NCBI RefSeq assembly: GCF_023703465.1
Contig: NZ_JAMQGP010000007.1
Span: 1-64,000, forward strand
Reading direction: 5' to 3'
From: Echinimonas agarilytica
Lineage (GTDB): Bacteria; Pseudomonadota; Gammaproteobacteria; Enterobacterales; Neiellaceae
Length of the DNA: 64,000 nt
The notes under the pieces were generated by a model. That model was not told the DNA's origin and searched no databases. It saw nothing but the letters and a program-made list of their open reading frames with translations. Positions 42,178-51,659 of the stretch are shown piece after piece (the stretch's first letter is position 1; every line of letters starts with the position of its first letter). Made by a program: the position numbers and the translations under genes.

Positions 42178-44103
42178 CTAGATTGATGCGATCTTAGATA
42201 AGTCAGCCGCAATTGACACTCGGTTTCGCCCATCGTGTTTGGACTGATACAAAGCATCATCTGCGGCTTTCAATATTTCTAAATCGTCATTAACGTCGCT
42301 TGGTACCCTGCAACACACGCCAAGGCTACAGGTCATATTGATCAGTTGTTCATTGGATTCAAGCACTAAGTCGATCACTGAAACTCGAATTTGTTCAGCA
42401 ATCGCCATTGCTTGTTCCGCTGGGGTGTTGGGTAAAATAATGGCGAACTCCTCTCCGCCATAGCGGGCCGTTAAATCGGTCTCTCGTTTAATCTTTGTTG
42501 TGAGCAGATAACCAATAGCTTTTAGGCACTGATCACCGAACGCATGGCCAAAGTTGTCGTTAATTTGCTTAAAGTAGTCCACATCTACCATGACCACTGA
42601 CAACGGTAGCTGCTGGCGCAAGGCATGGTTCAACTCTCGCTTAAGCACTTCATCAAAATAACGGCGGTTACTCAGCCCTGTGAGACCGTCAATACGGCTG
42701 ATTTGTTCGAGCTTTTCATTCGCTAGTTCAAGCGCTTCCGTGCGTTCATAAACTGACTGTTCTAACTGCTCATTCATCTCAAGTTGAGATTCGAGCAGCT
42801 CGCGCTGAGCACTTTCACGTTTGCGTCGTTCATCGTACATATGTGTCGCCACGAGTACCGACATCAAAAGAACTTCTAGAGCCGATCCGATTTGCATTAA
42901 GTTTTCGGAATACCAAGAACGTGGAATATAGGCAAAAGTGTCGGCAATACGGATCCCTCCACCAGCCATGATCATGGCCCAAGCCAGTAAATATGGCAGC
43001 GCCAAACTGTAGCCTTGCCGAGCACGTATGAGCGTGGATATGGTGAGCACCCATATGGTGACGGTATTGAGATGCAATGAAGCCTGTAAAGCTGAACTTG
43101 GTGGGCCAAACAAAGCATACGTTCCTATTAGAAGGCATAACCCGACATTGGCATAGTAGATATATCGCCAGATCGGCGATAAGTTTTCTCGAATTTTTAA
43201 TACCAAGTAGCCAAAGATGGTACCGAATGCTGGGCCAAAACTGGCAAACACTGCGATGGCACGATCATTCCATGCGGCCGACCAAGGCCAAAAATATTGA
43301 AATGCCAATCCGGCATCTGAAATCACAACAATAGAGATACAAGGCACCCACAGGACGTAGAACCAAAACGCACTTTCCTTGAGGCCCAACGCCAGCGAGA
43401 CATTGTACAAAAACATCGCAAGCATGACGCCAAAATAAATACCGTGAAGCAGTAACGTGTTTTGTTCTTGAGACTGAAACTCCGCCATCGCCCAAAGTCG
43501 CATTTTCATGCGCATGCCGTCGGTGTTTGTCACCCGAGCGACCACATACAATTCTTCACCCAGCGGCACATCAACGGGTATCACAAAGTTTCGGTGAGCC
43601 ACAGGCCGAGCATCAAAACCTGCGCCTTCCTCAATATCGAATGCACCGATCTCATCGCCCACTCGATTAAAAATTCGAACCGACAAGCCATTAATCGAAG
43701 GCTCTGCAACCTCTAACAAACGCCGCTGATTCAGCTCACCTTGATCACTCCAAGCTTTGATTTCATCGGCCGCGATCACCCACACAAACCAGTGAGGAGC
43801 GTCAGTAAAGCCAAAACTAAAATGTTGATATACGTTGTCGTACCAAAAGGCTTCGAGCCTTTGGTGATGTTGAAGGCTAGACTGAATGGCTTGCATTGAT
43901 ACCTGATGCTCTGCACCGGACACTGCATACATCGCACCTTCAGACGCTTTAACCACGGCATGCGCAGGAACACAGGCGTAGAAATAACACGCAATCACAA
44001 CAGAGATTCGTAAAAGCAGCGCAGAACACGAATTTAGCAAGATAGAAAAACTTATAGTGAGCAGCGAGTTTGTCTTACCAGTACAGAACCTAAAACAAAC
44101 CAC
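42178..44103 (-). CDS. Membrane diguanylate cyclase with 7TMR-DISM sensor
   Basis: A 641-residue protein. After an N-terminal signal or anchor (about 28-50), a periplasmic 7TMR-DISM extracellular domain (to about 210) is followed by seven membrane helices (about 215-420), a coiled-coil linker (SAQRELLESQLEMNEQLEQS) and a GGDEF domain. The active site reads GGEEF at about 548-552 and the inhibitory I-site RETD sits five residues upstream, so it should make c-di-GMP and be product-inhibited. The extracellular ligand is unknown; DISM domains often bind carbohydrates. The exact start is uncertain. Confidence 0.88.
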   Translation of the reverse strand: MVCFRFCTGKTNSLLTISFSILLNSCSALLLRISVVIACYFYACVPAHAVVKASEGAMYAVSGAEHQVSMQAIQSSLQHHQRLEAFWYDNVYQHFSFGFTDAPHWFVWVIAADEIKAWSDQGELNQRRLLEVAEPSINGLSVRIFNRVGDEIGAFDIEEGAGFDARPVAHRNFVIPVDVPLGEELYVVARVTNTDGMRMKMRLWAMAEFQSQEQNTLLLHGIYFGVMLAMFLYNVSLALGLKESAFWFYVLWVPCISIVVISDAGLAFQYFWPWSAAWNDRAIAVFASFGPAFGTIFGYLVLKIRENLSPIWRYIYYANVGLCLLIGTYALFGPPSSALQASLHLNTVTIWVLTISTLIRARQGYSLALPYLLAWAMIMAGGGIRIADTFAYIPRSWYSENLMQIGSALEVLLMSVLVATHMYDERRKRESAQRELLESQLEMNEQLEQSVYERTEALELANEKLEQISRIDGLTGLSNRRYFDEVLKRELNHALRQQLPLSVVMVDVDYFKQINDNFGHAFGDQCLKAIGYLLTTKIKRETDLTARYGGEEFAIILPNTPAEQAMAIAEQIRVSVIDLVLESNEQLINMTCSLGVCCRVPSDVNDDLEILKAADDALYQSKHDGRNRVSIAADLSKIASI

Positions 44104-44256
44104 TTTGTTAAATAATCATTACAATTACCCTAGCCTTCCACAACACAGGAATCAAATATTTAGATCCCTAAGTGTGCTCACAATATGCATTCACAAAAAT
44201 TTAAACGCCTTACCTTGGCGTGTACGCAAGACGTTCAAACTATTCAATGGCTCTTT

Positions 44257-45399
44257 CTAGTTGGACACAGCTAAAATCCCACCTGGGATGGCAAAAAATG
44301 CCGATGCCAAGTAACCAGCGGCCACCCATTGACGAGGACTTGCAGCGAGCTCACTGAGTTTTTCAGCACACCACAATGGAATATTTCGTAACATTGGAAT
44401 GCCGTAAATCAACAGGGTTGATGAGATATTAAATAGCAGATGAATCACTGCAATGGTCATCGCCGCATGAGCAACAGGCCCAGTAATTGCGGTTGCTGCC
44501 AATATTGCGGTAATGGTAGTGCCGATATTTGCGCCCAGCGTAAATGGATATACTTCACGCAAGGACAGGGTTCCACTTCCCACAAGTGGAACAATCAGCG
44601 ACGTGGTTGTAGACGATGACTGCACTAGCACCGTCACTGCGGCTCCAGACGCAACACCCGACAAAGGCCCCCGACCCAATGCTTTTTGCAGTAATAGTTT
44701 TGCTCTGCCGACCATCACTGCGCGCAGTAAACGTGACAAGAAAGTAACCGCACATAAAATCATACCCATGCCCATGATAATCATGGCCAATGCTGCACTG
44801 GTACCCGACAAGCCACTAACTGAAAATTCAATCATACGATCGGCCGGGCTCAGCAAAGGCTTCATGAAATTCAAACCGCTCATGGACAAGTTTTCACTAC
44901 CAATGAACAGCGACACAATGGCTGATGCACTCTTTTCCAGAAAACCAAACGCTAACTCTAACGGCAGCAATAGCAGCACCGCCAGCCAATTAAAAAAGTC
45001 ATGAATAGTCGATGCCGCAAATGCACGACGAAATTCTTGGCCTTGTTTTAAATGCCCAAGGCTTACAATTGTATTGGTGACCGTCGTACCAATATTTGCC
45101 CCCATGATCATCGGCACAGCCATACTCAGAGGTAAGCCACCGGCCACAAGACCGACGATAACAGACGTCACCGTACTCGATGATTGAACCAGAGATGTAG
45201 CGATCACGCCAAGCAACAAGGCGGCAACCGGATGACTGGCAAATTCAAAAATCTGCTGGGCTCCGTCAGAGCCGCCAGATATTTCTTTAAAACCATTACC
45301 TATGGTATTCACTGCCACTAAAATGAAATAGGTGGACAACGCAACCCCCACCCATTTGAGCCATTGATGCCGTTTATAATCGTCGCTTGCGTGTGTCAT
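44257..45399 (-). CDS. Na+/phosphate symporter, NptA-like
   Basis: A 380-residue inner-membrane Na/Pi cotransporter of the SLC34-like family. Two inverted-repeat signatures with QSSS (SLVQSSSTVTSVIVGLV and TVLVQSSSTTTSLIVPLV) form the substrate site, each followed by a GANIGTT motif. I use ATG 45399 (MTHASDDYKRHQ); the frame stays open to 45498 but that part lacks membrane-protein character. Imports phosphate using the sodium gradient, consistent with a marine life style. It stands about 1.8 kb from the alkaline phosphatase pair. Confidence 0.9.
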   Translation of the reverse strand: MTHASDDYKRHQWLKWVGVALSTYFILVAVNTIGNGFKEISGGSDGAQQIFEFASHPVAALLLGVIATSLVQSSSTVTSVIVGLVAGGLPLSMAVPMIMGANIGTTVTNTIVSLGHLKQGQEFRRAFAASTIHDFFNWLAVLLLLPLELAFGFLEKSASAIVSLFIGSENLSMSGLNFMKPLLSPADRMIEFSVSGLSGTSAALAMIIMGMGMILCAVTFLSRLLRAVMVGRAKLLLQKALGRGPLSGVASGAAVTVLVQSSSTTTSLIVPLVGSGTLSLREVYPFTLGANIGTTITAILAATAITGPVAHAAMTIAVIHLLFNISSTLLIYGIPMLRNIPLWCAEKLSELAASPRQWVAAGYLASAFFAIPGGILAVSN

Positions 45400-45620
45400 G
45401 TTGTATCCAAGTGGTGTGGTAAAGCCAAGGTAAGCCCATTGGCGCGCCCTTAGCCTAAAATGTACGGCGTATCCTAGAGCGTTTTGCTGAACCAACACTG
45501 AACACCTGCACTACCATCATCAAACTGTAACAATTAAAAACTCGCCACCAGAGTTTGTCCGCAACATTTAAAAACAATGATAAAATCGCAAGGTTTTCCA
45601 TCATCTATTGAGTCTTTACT

Positions 45621-46871
45621 TTGCAGCATTCAGATATCAACCAGAACACCCAACAACATTTGTTAGTGATAGGTTACGTTTGGCCAGAACCGAATTCATC
45701 TGCCGCTGGCAGTCGGATGCTGCAAATTATTCAAGCCTTTCAGAGCAAAGGCTGGCGCGTTACTTTCAGCTCTCCGGCAGAGATCAGTGTTCACGCGTGT
45801 GATTTGCAAACTCTGAATATTCAGCAGCAAAGCATTGAGTTGAATTGTGCTAGTTTTGATGAGTTCGTCAGTGAATTGAAACCCGACGCGGTGATGTTCG
45901 ACCGATTCATGATGGAAGAGCAATTTGGCTGGCGTGTTGCAAAACACTGCCCCAGTGCGGTTCGCATTTTAGATATGGAAGATGTTCACAGCCTTCGTCA
46001 GGCACGTCATCAGGCCATCAAACAAGGAATCGCGATTGAGCAAAGCAATTTGCACACCGACGAAGCTATTCGAGAAATGGCATCTATTTTTCGGTGCGAT
46101 TTAACCCTGGTCATTTCTGAATTTGAAGTTCAATTGTTGCAGCACCACTATCGTATTCCTTCAACCCAATTGTTGTATTTACCTTTTATGGTCACCAACC
46201 AAGCCATTGTCGCTCGTCCTAAGCGCTTTGACGAGCGACAACACTTTGTCAGCATTGGTAACTTTAGACATGCGCCTAATTGGGATGCCGTCTTAGAGTT
46301 GAAACGACTTTGGCCCAGTATTAGAAGAGAGTGCCCAAATGCCGAACTTCATATTTATGGCGCATATCCGCCGAAAAAAGCAACTCAATTGCACAATGAA
46401 GCGCAAGGGTTCTTAGTGAAAGGTTGGGTTGAAGACGCCTTAAGCACTATTACAAATCATCGTGTGCTGCTCGCTCCTTTACGCTTTGGTGCTGGCCTCA
46501 AAGGCAAACTACTCGATGCCATGCTCACGCATACTCCCAGCGTAACCAGTCCTATCGGCGCAGAAGGCATGAGCACGCCAAGTTCTTGGCCCGGTGCCGT
46601 ATGTCACTCTGACGAGCAATTTGTTCAGCAGGCGATTGCCCTATACAACGACAACACTATTTGGAGCCGGGCGATTGACACTGTTCCCCAGCACCTTAGG
46701 CCTTACGAAGCGAGCCATTTAGTCAGTGAATTATGTCACCGAGTGGCCGACATTTGCGCCAACCTCGACTCGCATAGACAACAACACTTCATTGGCGCAA
46801 TGCTGATGCACCATACGTTAAAAAGCACACAATATATGGCGCAATGGATAGAAGCTAAAAATAAACATTAG
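45621..46871 (+). CDS. Glycosyltransferase, GT4-like
   Basis: A 416-residue protein with a GT-B layout: an N-terminal Rossmann-like half beginning LLVIGYVWPEPNSSAAGSRM and a C-terminal half with HFVSIGNFRHAPNWDAV, LHIYGAYPP and the donor-site region LLAPLRFGAGLKGKLLDAM. The usual E-x7-E is altered. Donor and acceptor are unknown. It begins with TTG and lacks a good ribosome-binding site; the first ATG in frame is well inside the fold, so TTG is kept. No other polysaccharide genes adjoin it. Confidence 0.82.
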   Translation: MQHSDINQNTQQHLLVIGYVWPEPNSSAAGSRMLQIIQAFQSKGWRVTFSSPAEISVHACDLQTLNIQQQSIELNCASFDEFVSELKPDAVMFDRFMMEEQFGWRVAKHCPSAVRILDMEDVHSLRQARHQAIKQGIAIEQSNLHTDEAIREMASIFRCDLTLVISEFEVQLLQHHYRIPSTQLLYLPFMVTNQAIVARPKRFDERQHFVSIGNFRHAPNWDAVLELKRLWPSIRRECPNAELHIYGAYPPKKATQLHNEAQGFLVKGWVEDALSTITNHRVLLAPLRFGAGLKGKLLDAMLTHTPSVTSPIGAEGMSTPSSWPGAVCHSDEQFVQQAIALYNDNTIWSRAIDTVPQHLRPYEASHLVSELCHRVADICANLDSHRQQHFIGAMLMHHTLKSTQYMAQWIEAKNKH

Positions 46872-47185
46872 CCACTTTTTCCTCGATTGCCCCGCGGCGC
46901 AATCCACCGATGTTTCAATGGCGTCTAGCCCATGAATTCAATCAAATCGCTGCCGCTACCTCCACTCATAGAGCGGCCTCGCGTAGTGGTTGTTATATGA
47001 CCAAATCGTGACCAACTGGTACACCTCTTTGTAACCAAACATTCCATAAAAATAAACATCTTATAAACATTTGATAATTAGCATGTGGTTGGATTTGTGA
47101 TGGATGGAACATTCGGCTGACTTCAAACACGCCTAAACGCCAACTCCGCAATTACTTATTTTCTTAATCAGTTAAAGGTGAAAAC
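46872..47185 (+). other. Upstream region of alkaline phosphatase genes
   Basis: 314 bases without a gene. The AT-rich part at 47040-47085 holds the two spaced TAAACAT repeats described separately. Ribosome-binding AAAGGTG precedes ATG 47186. Confidence 0.45.
47053..47070 (+). promoter_or_regulatory. PHO-box-like direct repeat
   Basis: TAAACAT-N4-TAAACAT has the 7-4-7 spacing (11-base period) of PhoB boxes, upstream of two alkaline phosphatase genes. The half-site agrees with CTGTCAT only in its CAT end, so the spacing is persuasive and the sequence is not. A third imperfect copy (AAACAT) lies near 47036. Confidence 0.38.
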
Positions 47186-48772
47186 ATGTTGAAACAACGC
47201 ACTGCGATAAGCAGCCTGCTTGTTGCTGGCTTGTGTGCCTCAGCAACCGCATCAGTGGTTCCTGACTCACAGCTGACGAATACTTGGTACACGGATGCAC
47301 AAAACCAACTGACAGCTAAGTTGGCTCGCACTCAAACGAACACTAAAGCCAAAAATGTCATTTTATTTGTGGGCGACGGCATGGGTATTTCTACACTGAC
47401 TGCTGCGCGTATTCTAGAAGGACAGCTCGCTGGAAAAATGGGTGAAGAAGGCTATCTCAGCTTTGAAACCATGCCTTATACCGCGTTGGCTAAAACTTAT
47501 AACGTCGATGCCCAAACGCCAGATTCAGCGGGCACCATGACGGCTATGGTTTCTGGTATTAAAACTGACGTAGGTGTGATTGGTGTAGATGAAGATATTG
47601 TGCGCGGTGACTGTTCAACCGTTGAGGGCAATGAAGTGATTACAGCGCTGGAATTAGCCGAGCTTAAAGGCTTGTCGACCGGTGTTATTTCTACTGCACG
47701 AATTACCCACGCGACTCCCGCTGCAACCTACGCAAAATCTGCAGACCGTAACTGGGAAGACGTTTCAGATATGCCAACTGATGCGGTTGAAGGGGGTTGT
47801 CTAGATATTGCCGACCAACTGGTTAATTTCGAATCAATTTTAGAATCTCGTTTTTCAGGCTCTGATGTCAACGGCTTGGAAGTTGCTTTTGGTGGCGGTC
47901 GCCGTCATTTCTTACCGAAAGACGCAACGTTCAATTCTAGCGATGCTGTCAGCTCTGTTGAAGGTGATCGTACCGACGGCAGAGACCTCACAGCCGAATG
48001 GAAAGAGATGTATCCACAAGGTCAATACGTCATGGACCAAGCTGGTTTCGACGCAATTGACGCCGCAACAGCCACTAATGTCTTTGGTTTATTTAACGAA
48101 TCGCACATGCAGTACGAAGCTGATCGCGCTAACGATGTTGCCGGAGAGCCATCGTTAACGGAAATGACAGCCAAAGCGATTGATGTATTAGACAACAATG
48201 ATGACGGTTTTTTCTTAGTCGTTGAATCAGGTCGTATCGATCATGGCCATCACGCTGGCAGTGCATACAACGCGCTGACTGACACCATTGAATTTTCAAA
48301 TGCCGTAAAAGCTGCAATTGAAAATACCGTCGCAGAAGACACGTTAATCATTGTGACAGCCGATCACAGCCACGTATTCACCATTGCCGGTTACCCGAAA
48401 CGCGGCAACCCAATCTTGGGTAAAGTGGTTTCAGTTGGCCAAGATACACCTGCACTGGCAAATGATGGAATGCCGTATACCACGGTTGGGTATACCAATG
48501 GTTTGGGCATGCGTGATTTTGGCGACGAAACAAACGCCGACGCAACTTATAGTGATTCAGGCAACAACGGCCGTAAAGATTTAACCACGGTTGATACTGA
48601 ATCTTCTGGTTTCCACCAAGAAGCATTAATTCCAACCAGCTCAGAAACCCACGCAGGTGAAGACATTTCAATTCATGCGCAAGGCCCAAGTGCACACATG
48701 CTCAAAGGCACTGTTGAACAAAATGTTATTTTCCACGTTGTGGATGCCGCTTTAGCACTGACTGCAGAATAA
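47186..48772 (+). CDS. Alkaline phosphatase, PhoA family, secreted (copy 1)
   Basis: A 528-residue phosphomonoesterase. A signal peptide (about 1-23, cleavage near ATA-SVV) sends it to the periplasm. Active-site elements of E. coli PhoA are present: metal Asp in FVGDGMG, nucleophile Ser114 in TPDSAGTM, Thr/His in ITHATPAA, ESGRIDHGHHAG, TADHSHVFT and the last metal His in ETHAGED. It releases phosphate from organic esters, feeding the nearby Na+/Pi symporter. The next gene, 13 bases on, is a close paralogue. Confidence 0.93.
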   Translation: MLKQRTAISSLLVAGLCASATASVVPDSQLTNTWYTDAQNQLTAKLARTQTNTKAKNVILFVGDGMGISTLTAARILEGQLAGKMGEEGYLSFETMPYTALAKTYNVDAQTPDSAGTMTAMVSGIKTDVGVIGVDEDIVRGDCSTVEGNEVITALELAELKGLSTGVISTARITHATPAATYAKSADRNWEDVSDMPTDAVEGGCLDIADQLVNFESILESRFSGSDVNGLEVAFGGGRRHFLPKDATFNSSDAVSSVEGDRTDGRDLTAEWKEMYPQGQYVMDQAGFDAIDAATATNVFGLFNESHMQYEADRANDVAGEPSLTEMTAKAIDVLDNNDDGFFLVVESGRIDHGHHAGSAYNALTDTIEFSNAVKAAIENTVAEDTLIIVTADHSHVFTIAGYPKRGNPILGKVVSVGQDTPALANDGMPYTTVGYTNGLGMRDFGDETNADATYSDSGNNGRKDLTTVDTESSGFHQEALIPTSSETHAGEDISIHAQGPSAHMLKGTVEQNVIFHVVDAALALTAE

Positions 48773-48785
48773 TAAGGAGTCGAAC

Positions 48786-50606
48786 ATGAACAAATTAATT
48801 CTTAGTGCTTCTATCGCAGCAGCTTTAGCACTGACTGGTTGTGATGATGGCGATGATGGCGCAAATGGCCTCAATGGTACAAATGGTTCTAGTGGCGTTA
48901 ACGCCCTACTCGTTACGACTCAACTAGAAGTCGGCAACGCCAATTGTATGGGCGGCGGAGCCATGCACCAAGCTGGCCAAGACTCTGATGGGAACGGCGA
49001 GCTATCTGAATCAGAAGTCACCTCTACAAGCTATGTCTGCCAGCCTTACACGCCACCTGCCGAAGCGCCTGTTGCCGACCTTGTTGGGAATGCAACAAGC
49101 AATGCTTGGTTTAAACAAGGCGCAACCAAAGCAACCGCGGCGGCTGACTATGCCGTAACACCAGGGTCTGCTAAAAACGTGATCTTATTTGTGGGTGACG
49201 GTATGGGCGTTTCAACCGTGACCGCTGCTCGTATTCTTGAAGGCCAACTTAAGGGCATGATGGGTGAAGAAAATGTTTTGAGCTTTGGCGAATTCCCATT
49301 CGCTGGCCTTGCAAAAACCTATAACGTTGATGCACAAACGCCAGACTCAGCCGGCACCATGACCGCCATGGTTTCAGGTGTAAAAACTGACGTTGGTGTG
49401 ATTGGCGTAGATGAAGATATCGTGCGTGGTGACTGCTCAACCGTTGCCGGCAATGAACTTGTAACTGCGCTTGAATTGGCTGAAATAGCGGGTAAATCAA
49501 CCGGTGTTGTATCCACGGCTCGTATTACCCATGCAACGCCTGCGGCAACCTATGCAAAATCAGCCGACCGTAACTGGGAAGACATCTCAGATATGCCAGC
49601 GGGCTCTGCATGTGAAGACATTGCTTCACAGCTCGTGAACTTCGAATCAAATTTAGAAGCACGTTTCTCAGGCGTTGACATCGACGGCATTGAAGTTGTC
49701 TTTGGTGGCGGCCGTCGTCATTTCTTGCCGAACGACCCTGCAGCTAACTCAACAGACGCAGTCAGTAGCACTGAAGGTGATCGCACCGACGGCCGCAACT
49801 TGGTGACCGAATGGCAAGCTCAATATGCCACCGGCGCATACGTCATGGATCAAACCGGGTTTGATGCGATTGACACCGAGACAGTTTCAAACGTCTTTGG
49901 GTTATTTAACGAGTCGCACATGCAATACGAGCGTGATCGTATGAATGATGTTGCTGGTGAACCTTCCTTAAGTGAAATGACAAGCAAGGCAATCCAAGTA
50001 CTGGACAACAATGATAAGGGTTTCTTCCTCACGGTTGAATCGGGTCGAATCGATCATGCACACCATGCGGGTAGCGCTTATGGTGCGTTGACTGACACCA
50101 TTGAATTTTCAAAGGCGATCAAAGCCGCTGTAGACATGACCAATGGTGAAGAAACATTGATCATCGTAACGGCTGACCACGGTCACGTATTTACCATTGC
50201 GGGTTATCCAAAACGCGGCAACCCAATTTTGGGTAAAGTTGTCTCTGTAGGCCAAGACCAATATGCACTTGCCAAAGACGGAATGCCATACACGACCTTG
50301 GGTTATACCAATGGTAAAGGCATGCGCGATTTTGGTGACGAAACCAATGCCGACGCGACGTACAACTTCGACAACAATACAGGCCGTAAAGACTTGTTGT
50401 TTGTTGACACACAAAGCCCGGGTTACCACCAAGAGGCACTCGTTCCAACCAGCTCTGAAACTCATGCGGGTGAAGACGTGGGCATTTACGCTAATGGGCC
50501 CGGCGCATCATTGGTGTCAGGCACCAATGAGCAAAGCGTAATATTCCATATCATGGACTACGCAGGCGGACTTTCAACTGCAGCAGATGCAGCAGTCGCC
50601 GATTAA
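48786..50606 (+). CDS. Alkaline phosphatase, PhoA family, lipoprotein (copy 2)
   Basis: A 606-residue paralogue of the preceding gene with a new N-terminal end: a lipobox LTGC (lipidated Cys19), a short collagen-like Gly repeat (GDDGANGLNGTNGSSG) and a small domain of about 55 residues with DSDGNGELSESEV, an acidic calcium-like loop seen in DUF7151-type modules. The phosphatase domain keeps all catalytic residues (Ser188 in TPDSAGTM, ESGRIDHAHHAG, TADHGHVFT). It is probably anchored to the outer membrane. A ribosome-binding AAGGAG lies in the 13-base gap. Confidence 0.93.
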   Translation: MNKLILSASIAAALALTGCDDGDDGANGLNGTNGSSGVNALLVTTQLEVGNANCMGGGAMHQAGQDSDGNGELSESEVTSTSYVCQPYTPPAEAPVADLVGNATSNAWFKQGATKATAAADYAVTPGSAKNVILFVGDGMGVSTVTAARILEGQLKGMMGEENVLSFGEFPFAGLAKTYNVDAQTPDSAGTMTAMVSGVKTDVGVIGVDEDIVRGDCSTVAGNELVTALELAEIAGKSTGVVSTARITHATPAATYAKSADRNWEDISDMPAGSACEDIASQLVNFESNLEARFSGVDIDGIEVVFGGGRRHFLPNDPAANSTDAVSSTEGDRTDGRNLVTEWQAQYATGAYVMDQTGFDAIDTETVSNVFGLFNESHMQYERDRMNDVAGEPSLSEMTSKAIQVLDNNDKGFFLTVESGRIDHAHHAGSAYGALTDTIEFSKAIKAAVDMTNGEETLIIVTADHGHVFTIAGYPKRGNPILGKVVSVGQDQYALAKDGMPYTTLGYTNGKGMRDFGDETNADATYNFDNNTGRKDLLFVDTQSPGYHQEALVPTSSETHAGEDVGIYANGPGASLVSGTNEQSVIFHIMDYAGGLSTAADAAVAD

Positions 50607-50652
50607 TGAGTTGTGAAATATCACAGCTTGCATGAGTCATTCATGCTGTTAA

Positions 50653-50680
50653 AAGGGTTGCCACTGAAGTGGCAACCCTT
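50653..50680 (+). terminator. Hairpin after the alkaline phosphatase pair
   Basis: A 12-base perfect stem (AAGGGTTGCCAC/GTGGCAACCCTT) with a TGAA loop, 47 bases after the stop. There is no T tract, so it may attenuate or protect the 3' end of the phosphatase mRNA instead of ending transcription. The next gene starts 20 bases later. Confidence 0.55.
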
Positions 50681-50700
50681 GTTTGATTAGGAGATTTATC

Positions 50701-51474
50701 ATGTTTAAACCATTTTTTAAGGCGACGATTGCAGCCCTGATAGTGACGTCCCCTTCTGCTCTATCAGAGCCTACCGCTGACACTAACCATTGTGCAACTG
50801 ACTCAGCATTAGTGCATGCAACTTATGCGCTGTCATCACAAGCCCAGCACAAGCCTGTTCATCATCAAACGCTAGAGTTGAGACGTCAAGGAGATGAAGT
50901 TGCACAGAGCTACCCGAAGCAAGAAATAACTGAAATATGGAATCTTTTAAAAGACGGCCGAACACGCCCAACGCGTTATTTTGAACACTACAAGCGCGGC
51001 ATTGAGTATTATCCAGAAGAAATCAAATCAAATAAAAACAAAGACCTGTGGGAAACCAAATATCAATTCATCACGAATGCTCAGCGTTCCGATATGGAGT
51101 TGGTTAAGAGCACAGGGCAAGGCTGCAAACGCACAGAGACATATCGTCAAGAAAAAGCAGGCGTCGTGTACGAGCTCCAGTGGTTGCCCAAGTTGAAATT
51201 AGTCAAGCGCTACCGAGAAATATCAACGGTTCAAGCCGCTTCACAACGTTCGTTTGAAATGAATCTAAAGTCACTTCATACCGATGAGTTACCGATCAAA
51301 CAGTTTTTTGAAGATCACGCAGCCTATGCAATGACCGACTATGCCGATGTAGGCGATAACGAAAGTGATCCGTTTCTGATGCAAATGGTCAACCTTGGAT
51401 TCATCAAAGGTGGCCATTCTGGTTACTACAACACAGATGGCGCTCATATAGAAGGTGGGCATCATAGCCACTAA
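50701..51474 (+). CDS. Secreted His-rich protein of unknown function
   Basis: A 257-residue protein with a signal peptide (1-23, cleavage near ALS-EPT). I do not recognise the family. Two Cys residues in the mature part (near 31 and 142) could pair. The C-terminal end is rich in Gly and His (GGHSGYYNTDGAHIEGGHHSH), suggesting metal binding. ATG 50701 has the ribosome-binding sequence TTAGGAG; an upstream in-frame TTG at 50683 is rejected. Its position right after the phosphatase pair suggests a link to phosphate scavenging or to zinc or calcium supply for those enzymes, which is inference. Confidence 0.75.
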   Translation: MFKPFFKATIAALIVTSPSALSEPTADTNHCATDSALVHATYALSSQAQHKPVHHQTLELRRQGDEVAQSYPKQEITEIWNLLKDGRTRPTRYFEHYKRGIEYYPEEIKSNKNKDLWETKYQFITNAQRSDMELVKSTGQGCKRTETYRQEKAGVVYELQWLPKLKLVKRYREISTVQAASQRSFEMNLKSLHTDELPIKQFFEDHAAYAMTDYADVGDNESDPFLMQMVNLGFIKGGHSGYYNTDGAHIEGGHHSH

Positions 51475-51546
51475 GTGCATATCCTGACGTGGTTTTATAA
51501 CTCGACATTTCAAAATCAATAGCCATTAAGCGACATTAGTCACACA

Positions 51547-51583
51547 ATCTGAGGCTCAGCAAGTTACAAACTGAGCCTCAGAT
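51547..51583. terminator. Long hairpin between secreted protein and EAL-HDOD genes
   Basis: Perfect 13-base arms (ATCTGAGGCTCAG and CTGAGCCTCAGAT) around an 11-base loop, 73 bases after the stop codon. No T tract follows on either strand, so it is a terminator-like structure of unproven function. Confidence 0.5.
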
Positions 51584-51659
51584 CAACGTCCTCTGGATTA
51601 TGCTTTGTTAGCATCAAAATATCGGTGTAGATCATCGCAGTGGAGTTGAGATTTTTTAT

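Noticed and set aside
44513-45004. Plus-strand frame opposite the Na+/Pi symporter
   Set aside because: It is a shadow of the clearly identified minus-strand transporter.
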